Assembly: GCA_018817365.1 (NCBI GenBank)
Contig: JAHISY010000043.1
Span: 1-5,436, forward strand
DNA: 5,436 nt
Reading direction: 5' to 3'
Source of the DNA: Patescibacteria group bacterium
GTDB taxonomy: Bacteria > Patescibacteriota > Gracilibacteria > JAHISY01
The notes beneath the pieces were generated by a model. It searched no databases. It saw nothing but the letters and a program-made list of their open reading frames with translations, and was not told the origin of the DNA. The first letter of the stretch is position 1, and every line of letters begins with the position of its first letter. Position numbers and translations under genes: made by a program. This document shows, one piece after another, positions 1-5,436 of this stretch.

Positions 1-230
1 CTTTCCAATATCCAAAGTCCAATATCCAATCGGGTTGGGGGAGATTTGAGATTTGAATTTCAGCAGGCGGGTGATTAGCAAACCTCCACACTCCACCCTC
101 CATTCGGGGTTAACTTTCTCAAACTGTTTTTCTCCTAATCCCAATTCAGCTGACAGTTTACAGTTGGCAGTTGGCAAAAAAATTTCTAAACCACAAGATC
201 CAAATTCAAAACCTCAAGTGTTAAAATTGT
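1..230. repeat. Patchwork of degenerate tandem heptanucleotide repeats
   Basis: This stretch has no convincing gene. It is built largely from short runs of different 7-base units. Positions 4-31 hold four in-phase units: tccaata, tccaaag, tccaata, tccaatc. Positions 41-60 hold gagattt, gagattt and a shortened gaattt. Positions 84-104 hold ctccaca, ctccacc, ctccatt. Positions 133-181 can be read as seven units: tcctaat, cccaatt, cagctga, cagttta, cagttgg, cagttgg, caaaaaa. A weaker run at 191-225 reads ccacaag, atccaaa, ttcaaaa, cctcaag, tgttaaa. The period of seven is constant while the unit changes from run to run. Heptanucleotide STRR sequences are known between genes in cyanobacteria. Whether this tract is related to them or arose separately cannot be judged here. 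It may continue left of the window. Confidence 0.7.
219..227 (+). promoter_or_regulatory. Candidate extended -10 promoter for the amidotransferase gene
   Basis: The bases tgttaaaat match an extended -10 element: TG, one base, then TAAAAT, which is 5 of 6 to TATAAT. No good -35 box lies 17 bases upstream (tccaaa at 199-204), which fits an extended -10 promoter. The predicted transcription start would fall at about 234, next to the ATG at 235, so the transcript could be leaderless. In an AT-rich region such a match can occur by chance. Confidence 0.35.
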
Positions 231-234
231 TGGG

Positions 235-825
235 ATGAAAACTCTGATAATCGATAATTACGATTCCTTCACCTTCAACCTTTTTCAATTTTTAGGAGAG
301 TTGAAAGGCAATCCGCTTGTTTGCCGGAATGACGAGCTCTCGCTTTCCGAAATTCAAAAAATCAATCCTACTCACATTGTGATTTCGCCGGGACCGGGGG
401 TTCCCTCTGATCCGAAATACTTCGGCGTGAATCTTGAGATAATTCACGAATTCAAAAAAACTCCGATTCTCGGGGTTTGCCTCGGACATCAGGGAATCTG
501 CCACGCATTCGGCGGAAAAATAATTCGCGCTCCCGAAATTCGGCACGGAAAAACTTCTCTGATTATTCATAACCAAAAAAAACTTTTTCAAAAAATTCCT
601 TCGCCACTTGAGGGAATGCGTTATCACTCGCTGATTGTTGAGCGAAAAAGTTTGCCCCGCGAATTGAAAATCACTGCGGAGGAGAAAGATTCCAAAATCG
701 TGATGGCTGTCGAGCACATCTCTCGTCCGCTTTTTGGAATCCAATTTCATCCTGAAAGCGTGGGCACTCCCGCTGGAAAACAAATTCTCGCGAACTTTCT
801 TGCGGTTTATACCGTTTTGCAATAG
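235..825 (+). CDS. trpG: Glutamine amidotransferase subunit of anthranilate / aminodeoxychorismate synthase
   Basis: This 196-residue protein is a class I (triad) glutamine amidotransferase of the TrpG/PabA family, full length for that family. It hydrolyses glutamine and passes ammonia to a chorismate-binding partner (TrpE or PabB), giving anthranilate for tryptophan or aminodeoxychorismate for folate. Visible motifs are the N-terminal IDNYDSFTFNL (6-16), the oxyanion-loop SPGPG (51-55), the nucleophile elbow GVCLGHQ with Cys82, HGKTS (104-108), RYHSL (129-133), and FHPES with His172 and Glu174 completing the triad. The ATG at 235 gives the canonical MKTLIIDNYD start. Only a short GGG sits just before it, too close for a normal ribosome binding site. 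The gene ends in TAG. No partner synthase gene is in the window, and the gene converges with the next one. Sequence alone does not separate TrpG from PabA, and one protein may serve both enzymes. Confidence 0.93.
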   Translation: MKTLIIDNYDSFTFNLFQFLGELKGNPLVCRNDELSLSEIQKINPTHIVISPGPGVPSDPKYFGVNLEIIHEFKKTPILGVCLGHQGICHAFGGKIIRAPEIRHGKTSLIIHNQKKLFQKIPSPLEGMRYHSLIVERKSLPRELKITAEEKDSKIVMAVEHISRPLFGIQFHPESVGTPAGKQILANFLAVYTVLQ

Positions 826-922
826 AAATATTGCAGTCTGCACTTTCTACGAATTGGCTTTATTTTTTCTTTTGAACACCAAAACCCCACGGCATTAACA
901 GCCTTTTTATTGCGAATTGGTA
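826..922. other. Convergent intergenic gap, no clear terminator
   Basis: The gap lies between the stop codons of two convergent genes, where a two-way terminator would be expected. I see a T-rich run at 859-873 and another T run at 904-908, but only a 3-base-pair stem (ggc/gcc around 890-903) before the second. The 8-mer cgaattgg occurs at 850-857 and again at 913-920 in the same orientation. No strong stem-loop was found by eye. Confidence 0.4.
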
Positions 923-3781
923 TTAATTTCCAAGTTGGCTGCTACCTGCTCCCGCTAACCCGAAAAGCGGTGGCGGGTTGCTTTGCACTCGTGAGTCATA
1001 TTCCGCTACGAACGCGGCATCGCTGTCCGCAAAAACTTGTATGCCGCCGGAATCCGGATGGTAAGTTCGAAGATACGCGAAGTCGTAAAGTCGGGCAGCT
1101 TCTCGCGAGCAGCTCGGAGTCGGTACCGACGCGCAGCTTGGCGGGGGACAGTTGGCGGCTATATCCATTTTATTCGGAAATATCAGCGGGTTGTCATCCG
1201 CTCCGCCGATTGTATTTTGCGTAGCGATCAAACCTTTCCAGTGAAGCTGATTTCGCAATTCAAAACTGCGGTCGCAAAAACCCGTGCTGCTGCAATCCGC
1301 GGTCGCATCCTCGCCGCACTCGCCTCCTGCATTTACCGAGATTACGCTGCCCTCCGCATAAAAAGCTCCTGCCATATTTATCACGTCGGGATACATGAAA
1401 ATATTTCCACCGTTCCCCGTCGCATTTTTCAAAACGATCACGCCGAATGAATTGCCGGCGGTGGCGGGATAAATAAAATTATTTTTGATATGAAGATTAC
1501 CGCCCTCAACCAAAATTGTTTTCACGCCGCTCGGCAGATTTCCCGAAAGATTCAAAACGACATCGCCCTCAAAATAGAGCACGCTGTTCTCGAAATACGC
1601 GCAATTTGGATTTTCACTCCAGAAATCTGTAAGATTGTCAATTTCACCCACATCAGTGCACGCACTTACAGATGAATTTTTTGTGAGCGCGGCCGTGTTG
1701 CGGTTAATCAAAGTTTCGAGTTCGTTTTGCGCGGTGTCCCCCAGTGATTGATTCAAGGCGGCTCCGGTTTGCTTCGAAGAAGTGCCGCCGCTTGAGTATA
1801 CCGATCCGATGATTTCAATACCGGGATTAAAAAGCTGTGCTGCCCCGACTTCCAAACTTTCGCTTTTGTGCCGCACATGTTTCCCACTGACACCGACATC
1901 GTAGCCAGCATAGGCTTCAAAAAGCGTGCCGAAATTCGCTGGCACCGCAGCGGCAAGATCAAGCTCCGGCGTCGTCCGCATTCGAATATTTTCCACGCTG
2001 CTCGCGCCTACAATTCCGCCGCTCACGAGTCCGCCCGCCGCATTCCACGAGCTGTCAAAATCATCATCAGCGTCAATATCCAAATTCAAATTCTGCTCAA
2101 TTGGATCTTCAGTGGTCGCACCTGTCCACGTGATGCTGACATCGCTCGCATCCACGAGCAGCCCGAGTTCGGGGCTGCCAGCTATTATGCTGCTGCTAAA
2201 ATTTTGTAGTTCAAGATTGAATCTTTTGGGCGCGTTGACGGTGATATTTTCAGCAGCTGCAGTGTCGAGAACGTAATACGCACCATCCCAAATCAGCGCT
2301 TCGGGCGTGATTATGAGAGTGGGAGAAAAAGCAAATTTGCGATCCTCGTCACTGCTGCCCCATGTTCCCGAGCTTTCGCCGACATTCGCGTAGCCGCCGA
2401 GAGCAGCCACATTGTAGGTTATTTCTTTGAAGAAAAGATCGAATCCGTCACCTTCGATTGGCGTGTAGCCGTTGCTTGTCGGCGCGTACGATTTCACATC
2501 GACTTGAAACTTGCCGTCGTCGCCGTTAGCCTCGATCAAATAGCCAGTCGAAGTTCCGCCCTCTTGGCTGAAACCGAATTCACTCGCCTCGAAAATCGCT
2601 GAATCGCCTGTTCCGGAGATTTGATCGAGCTTCGTGGTATTTTCGAATTTAGTATTCACACTTACCTCTTTGATCCCCGCTACGGAAATAACAGGATTAC
2701 CGTACTCGTCGCGCAACGTTGTTTGCACGAAATGGTTTTCTTGTCCATCGGCTACTTTCGGCGGCGAGCCAAATTCGAAATAGCTGTTACCACCGACCCA
2801 ATCGGTTACAGCCGCAACGACCGTGAAAAATCCGGAATACAGTCCACTATTTTCGACAACCGGATCGGTGCAGTTGCCCACAATGTCACAAGCAGTAAAA
2901 GTGAGATCGTAATTACCGACGAGATGAAAATCGTGACTCGTGATATCGACCGAAGCGCGGTTATTGCCCGGATCGAAATAATTTGCATTGTAAGTTTGCT
3001 CAACTCCGTTTGAATCAAGAATTACTACCTCCACGGAGGCAATATCTGTGACATCATCCTGAAACCACAAAGTTTCTGGGATTGGGGAACCGTAATTATC
3101 TGTCGCTGCAAAAACTCTCGATGTCGTGGTGAGAATGGGCGGGAGTGGATCATCGCTATCCCCAATCCCCAAATAAACCGCGTAAGTATCGAAATCAAAT
3201 CCATTTATCGAGCTCGGGGGATCTGCCTTTGTTTGCGGATCGCAAAAGCTGATATAACCGACCGCATCGCTGTAAGCGAATCCGCACAAATAACCGAGAT
3301 TATTGTAATAATCCACACCGGGGTTGTCGTTGGTCGGATCGTTTTTTTGGAAGTAAGTAGTGCCGAAATTGTAATCGCCGATAGTGCCGCCATTTGTGTC
3401 GCCACGAACCTTGAATGAATCGTTCATCGTGAGACCATTCAAATCTAGCCAGCCGTAATTGCTCGAATAAGCTTCTCCTGAAAAAGTGAGTGTGCTTGAA
3501 TCAAAAGTAACCCCGTAAGGAACGGTGCTACAAAAATTTGGCATTGCAGAAGCGCCTTTTCCAGGCGGGGCAGTCGCCGGTATAGTGTTGCCTAATCCGT
3601 CACAATAAAAATTAATCCAACCAATATTCGGACTGTAAGCTTGTCCCCAAAGCTGCTCGTTTTCATTCAAAAGATAAGATTTTAGTTGTCCGGGTGACCT
3701 CACATTGACAAAAAATACTGCGACTAAAACAATTGCGATTAGCGCGACTTGGGCAGTCCGCTTTTTAATTTTTTGGAGCAT
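923..3781 (-). CDS. Large exported multidomain surface protein, CPR type
   Basis: This protein of 952 residues has a basic N-terminus (KIKKR) and a hydrophobic segment at about 12-27, a signal peptide or membrane anchor with no obvious AxA cleavage site. Three G-x-A-Y-S-type repeats follow at 44-58, 100-114 and 165-179. Residues 211-325 look like an Ig-type beta domain ending in the motif CDIVGNC. Residues 326-455 may be a second beta-sandwich (DEYGNPV at 358-364). An Asp-rich loop lies at 568-576. The C-terminal third has a beta-rich, helix-like character (VEGGNLHIKNN, YPDVINMAGAFYAEGSVI), then NQLHWKGLIATQNTIGG (844-860) and ARLYDFAYLRTY (896-907). There are 14 cysteines, several in close pairs, suggesting disulfides outside the cytoplasm. 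No LPXTG signal or C-terminal membrane helix is seen. The ATG at 3781 is chosen because it directly precedes the signal segment; it overlaps the upstream gene by 17 bases. Function is unknown; adhesion or a pilus-associated surface role is inference. Confidence 0.88.
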   Translation of the reverse strand: MLQKIKKRTAQVALIAIVLVAVFFVNVRSPGQLKSYLLNENEQLWGQAYSPNIGWINFYCDGLGNTIPATAPPGKGASAMPNFCSTVPYGVTFDSSTLTFSGEAYSSNYGWLDLNGLTMNDSFKVRGDTNGGTIGDYNFGTTYFQKNDPTNDNPGVDYYNNLGYLCGFAYSDAVGYISFCDPQTKADPPSSINGFDFDTYAVYLGIGDSDDPLPPILTTTSRVFAATDNYGSPIPETLWFQDDVTDIASVEVVILDSNGVEQTYNANYFDPGNNRASVDITSHDFHLVGNYDLTFTACDIVGNCTDPVVENSGLYSGFFTVVAAVTDWVGGNSYFEFGSPPKVADGQENHFVQTTLRDEYGNPVISVAGIKEVSVNTKFENTTKLDQISGTGDSAIFEASEFGFSQEGGTSTGYLIEANGDDGKFQVDVKSYAPTSNGYTPIEGDGFDLFFKEITYNVAALGGYANVGESSGTWGSSDEDRKFAFSPTLIITPEALIWDGAYYVLDTAAAENITVNAPKRFNLELQNFSSSIIAGSPELGLLVDASDVSITWTGATTEDPIEQNLNLDIDADDDFDSSWNAAGGLVSGGIVGASSVENIRMRTTPELDLAAAVPANFGTLFEAYAGYDVGVSGKHVRHKSESLEVGAAQLFNPGIEIIGSVYSSGGTSSKQTGAALNQSLGDTAQNELETLINRNTAALTKNSSVSACTDVGEIDNLTDFWSENPNCAYFENSVLYFEGDVVLNLSGNLPSGVKTILVEGGNLHIKNNFIYPATAGNSFGVIVLKNATGNGGNIFMYPDVINMAGAFYAEGSVISVNAGGECGEDATADCSSTGFCDRSFELRNQLHWKGLIATQNTIGGADDNPLIFPNKMDIAANCPPPSCASVPTPSCSREAARLYDFAYLRTYHPDSGGIQVFADSDAAFVAEYDSRVQSNPPPLFGLAGAGSSQLGN
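2051..2080 (-). other. Asp-rich loop, possible calcium site in the surface protein
   Basis: Residues 568-577 read DIDADDDFDS, with aspartates at 568, 570, 572, 573, 574 and 576. Alternating acidic residues of this kind are typical of calcium-binding loops in extracellular proteins. No flanking EF-hand helices are evident, so a calcium role is inference. Confidence 0.3.
3245..3652 (-). repeat. Three G-x-A-Y-S-x-N-x-G-W repeats in the surface protein
   Basis: Three imperfect copies of a 15-residue motif lie near the N-terminus of the surface protein: LWGQAYSPNIGWINF (residues 44-58, bases 3608-3652), FSGEAYSSNYGWLDL (100-114, bases 3440-3484) and LCGFAYSDAVGYISF (165-179, bases 3245-3289). They are 56 and 65 residues apart. 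The third copy has Tyr in place of the Trp. Related G-x-A-W-S-x-N-I-G-W-I motifs recur in many CPR exported proteins as I know them, probably as beta-strand modules. Cysteine pairs (60/84 and 166/180) lie beside the repeats. Confidence 0.75.
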
Positions 3782-4376
3782 CTTCTTCGGGGATTAAATG
3801 AATGTAAGTTTGGCAACGCCTTTTTAATTTTTCATTTTCAATTTTACCGCAGAGTTCTATATTTTTCTCGCTAATTGCTTTTTGGAAATAAATTTCTCCG
3901 CGGCAATCTGCCGCCGCGCGCGCGTTTTCGATAGCAGCGCAATTTTCAGCATTTATAGTTTGAATTGCTTCGTAGCGAATCTCGCGCTCTTGTCTCACGA
4001 AACTGGTTAATTCTTCCAAAATTCCGGTGGTATTATCTTCAAGCATCACCACAAATTTTTGTGGGCTACGAACAAGAAGGGGTTCAGACTGCTCGATTGG
4101 CACAATCTTTTTATTCGAGGGCTGTTGTGAGCGTTTAATTTCTACGCGCGGCTCTACCTCCACGGGATCGAGCTGGAAACGCAAAAAATCAAAAATACTT
4201 TTTTCTTTGAAACTAGCGGAAGATTTGGTTTCGATTCCGTACTCGATTTTTAAATCCCGAATTTCTTTTTTTTCTCTGCCGCTCGGCAAAAAAACCGCCG
4301 TCACCGCGAGAGTGACGGCAATCGCGAAGAAAGCGAAGATTGTCGTGAAGTCACGGAAGTCGTGAGGGACTTTCAT
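3765..4376 (-). CDS. One-pass membrane protein with two CX11C units
   Basis: I do not recognise a named family. From the ATG at 4376 the protein is 203 residues. It has a short N-terminus (MKVPHDFRD), one membrane helix at about 10-30 (FTTIFAFFAIAVTLAVTAVF), then a charged linker. A helical C-terminus carries cysteines at 146, 158, 176 and 188. These form two CX11C units 30 residues apart, each of the form N-x-x-C-x-x-I-E-N then C, like the paired-cysteine helical hairpins seen in some CPR and archaeal exported proteins. Topology is probably N-in, C-out, where the cysteines could form disulfides. The frame can be extended to a TTG at 4427, adding 17 residues. I prefer the ATG because the candidate promoter at 4418-4447 would start transcription downstream of the TTG. 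The stop codon lies inside the next gene (17-base overlap), indicating one operon and probable translational coupling with the surface protein. Confidence 0.8.
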   Translation of the reverse strand: MKVPHDFRDFTTIFAFFAIAVTLAVTAVFLPSGREKKEIRDLKIEYGIETKSSASFKEKSIFDFLRFQLDPVEVEPRVEIKRSQQPSNKKIVPIEQSEPLLVRSPQKFVVMLEDNTTGILEELTSFVRQEREIRYEAIQTINAENCAAIENARAAADCRGEIYFQKAISEKNIELCGKIENEKLKRRCQTYIHLIPEEDAPKN

Positions 4377-4417
4377 TTTATTTCGAGTGAGTGCTTTTTT
4401 GAATTCTACTAGTTTGA

Positions 4418-4447
4418 ATTTTACCAAATTTTACAACCAAAAGCCAA
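4418..4447 (-). promoter_or_regulatory. Candidate promoter of the two-gene surface operon
   Basis: Read on the minus strand, TTGGCT (bases 4447-4442, 4 of 6 to TTGACA) is followed after 18 bases by TAAAAT (4423-4418, 5 of 6 to TATAAT). Transcription would begin near 4411, leaving a leader of about 35 bases before the ATG at 4376. This placement excludes the TTG at 4427 as start codon. The region is AT-rich, so the match is suggestive only. Confidence 0.4.
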
Positions 4448-4458
4448 TTTTTTTCAGC

Positions 4459-4487
4459 TTTCAAATTTACATAGAGCGCGCTAAAAT
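4459..4487 (+). promoter_or_regulatory. Weak candidate serA promoter
   Basis: TAAAAT at 4482-4487 is a good -10 box (5 of 6). The sequence 17 bases upstream, tttcaa at 4459-4464, is a poor -35. Transcription would begin near 4494, leaving about 19 bases before the serA ATG, with no Shine-Dalgarno-like purine run in them. It stands back to back with the candidate promoter of the minus-strand operon. Confidence 0.3.
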
Positions 4488-4512
4488 TTATTTCCATTTA
4501 ATCCCCTTCAAA

Positions 4513-5436
4513 ATGTTTAAAATTTTTATCGCGGATAATCTTGCGCTTACTGCAGTCAAATTTCTTGAGGAACAAAAAGATTGCGAGGTCGAAACGAAAA
4601 CCGGTTTAAGCGAGAACGAGATTATAAAAAAAATTCCTGATTTTGACGCGCTGATCGTTCGTTCTGCCACTATCGTTACTCCCAAAATTATCGAGGCAGG
4701 GAAAAAATTAAAAGTAATCGGTCGCGCGGGGGCGGGGACGGATAACATTGACAAAAAAGCGGCGAGTGGGAAAGGCATTCTCGTGGTGAATGCGCCGACG
4801 GGGAATTTAACAAGCGTTGCGGAGCTTGTGTTTGCGCATATTTTTTCCGCATTTCGACAGCTACCGGAGGCGAATTTTTCCGTCAAAAAAGGAGAGTGGA
4901 AGAAAAAAGAACTCGGCAAGTTGGGTCGCGAACTTGACGGCAAAACCCTCGGTATCGTCGGACTCGGGAAAATCGGGCAGCTCGTGGCGGAGCGCGCGCG
5001 CGGTTTCAATCTCAAAATTCTCGCTTTCGATCCGATCACAGCTTCAGAAGTTGCGGAATCGGTGGGGGCGGAACTAGTTGAATTGAAAAAAGTTCTTGAA
5101 GAGTCGGACGTGATTACTTTACATATTCCGCTGATTCCGCAGACGAAAGATTTAATTGGCGCAAAACAATTCAAAATGATGAAGCCAAACGCGATGTTGC
5201 TCAATTGCGCGCGCGGAGGAGTGGTGGATGAAGAAGCTTTAGGAAACTGGCTTCGCGAGAATCCGAACGCGCTTGCCGCCCTCGACACTTTCGCGGCGGA
5301 GCCGGTCGATCCGAAAAATCCGCTGTTCCAGCTGCCGAATTTTTTCGCGACTCCGCATCTCGGAGCCTCGACAATCGAAGCTCAAGAAAAAGTTGGTTTA
5401 CAGCTCGCGGATCAAGTCGCGCGCGCGTTACGCGGC
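4513..5436 (+). CDS. serA: D-3-phosphoglycerate dehydrogenase (cut by window end)
   Basis: The first 308 codons of a D-isomer-specific 2-hydroxyacid dehydrogenase are present, open to the last base. SerA oxidises 3-phosphoglycerate to 3-phosphohydroxypyruvate with NAD, the first step of serine synthesis in the cytoplasm. Visible features are the N-terminal substrate domain with VRSAT (49-53) and GRAGAGTDNID (70-80), then SVAEL (101-105). The NAD fold has GLGKIG (150-155) and the adenosine-binding Asp173 (AFDP). The catalytic residues are Arg234 (NCARGG), Glu263 (AAEP) and His282 (TPHLGAS). The ATG at 4513 gives MFKIFIADNLAL, which aligns with the usual SerA start. No ribosome binding site is visible ahead of it. 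The catalytic core is essentially complete at the window edge. Whether an ASB/ACT regulatory tail follows cannot be seen. Another 2-hydroxyacid dehydrogenase is possible but less likely given the motif set. Confidence 0.93.
   Translation, partial: MFKIFIADNLALTAVKFLEEQKDCEVETKTGLSENEIIKKIPDFDALIVRSATIVTPKIIEAGKKLKVIGRAGAGTDNIDKKAASGKGILVVNAPTGNLTSVAELVFAHIFSAFRQLPEANFSVKKGEWKKKELGKLGRELDGKTLGIVGLGKIGQLVAERARGFNLKILAFDPITASEVAESVGAELVELKKVLEESDVITLHIPLIPQTKDLIGAKQFKMMKPNAMLLNCARGGVVDEEALGNWLRENPNALAALDTFAAEPVDPKNPLFQLPNFFATPHLGASTIEAQEKVGLQLADQVARALRG

Noticed and set aside
1..230. The repeat tract as a CRISPR array
   Set aside because: The units are 7 bases long, adjacent and degenerate, without the 25-40 base repeats and similar-sized spacers of CRISPR; no cas gene is present.
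53..238. Open frame of 61 codons on the plus strand before trpG
   Set aside because: It begins with TTG, has no ribosome binding site, and its translation follows the heptanucleotide repeat tract with no protein-like pattern. Its stop overlaps the trpG start only by chance (ATGA).
832..842. tgcagtctgca, a possible hairpin after trpG
   Set aside because: The stem is at most 4-5 base pairs with a loop of 1-3 bases and no T run directly after it, so it is not a credible terminator.
292..843. Open frame of 183 codons on the minus strand opposite trpG
   Set aside because: It is the antisense shadow of a gene with complete catalytic motifs; its translation shows no recognisable domain.
2078..2090. 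A 13-base identity (atccaaattcaaa) between the surface gene and positions 198-210 of the heptad tract
   Set aside because: At this AT-rich composition a match of this length in 5.4 kb is close to chance expectation, and here the bases simply encode part of residues 564-570.
910..3418. Several open frames of 61-137 codons within the surface-protein gene, on both strands
   Set aside because: All lie inside the 952-residue gene, whose signal segment, repeats and C-terminal motifs fix the true frame. None has a start context or a recognisable domain.
3689..3781. N-terminus of the surface protein as a type IV pilin leader
   Set aside because: There is no G/A-F-T-L-I-E-like prepilin cleavage motif; the segment is better read as a Sec signal or anchor, though a distant PilX-like start cannot be excluded.
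4027..4365. Open frame of 112 codons on the plus strand opposite the small membrane protein
   Set aside because: It is an antisense shadow; the minus-strand frame has a clean membrane helix and patterned cysteines.
4488..5288. Open frame of 266 codons on the minus strand opposite serA
   Set aside because: It is serine-rich low-complexity antisense of a clear SerA coding sequence, so a shadow rather than a gene.

Overview
The window most resembles a Patescibacteria (CPR) genome. The main reason is a 952-residue exported protein carrying signatures I associate with CPR surface proteins: N-terminal repeats of the form G-x-A-Y-S-x-N-x-G-W, and a C-terminal block with the motifs NQLHWKGLIATQNTIGG and ARLYDFAYLRTY. 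All three complete genes read in the standard code and end in TAG or TAA, so the TGA-to-glycine recoding of Gracilibacteria/Absconditabacteria is not in evidence. Retained amino-acid biosynthesis genes (a TrpG/PabA amidotransferase and SerA) would be unusual for the most reduced CPR groups. They would suit a lineage with more anabolism, such as Peregrinibacteria. That placement is inference only.

Layout, left to right. Positions 1-234 hold no convincing gene. They contain an unusual patchwork of degenerate tandem heptanucleotide repeats, and the last bases may form an extended -10 promoter. Positions 235-825 (+) encode the glutaminase subunit of anthranilate or aminodeoxychorismate synthase. 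Positions 826-922 are a short convergent gap without a clear terminator. Positions 923-3781 (-) encode the large surface protein. Its start overlaps by 17 bases the end of a second minus-strand gene (3765-4376), which encodes a one-pass membrane protein with two CX11C units. About 136 bases with back-to-back candidate promoters separate that gene from serA (4513 onward, +), which runs off the right edge.

The two overlapping minus-strand genes probably form one operon: a membrane-anchored cysteine-motif protein followed by a large exported multidomain protein. This pair is the least characterised part of the window and the best candidate for something undescribed, perhaps a surface display or attachment module. 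Nothing in the sequence proves a function. The flanking metabolic genes are transcribed separately and have no visible functional link to it.
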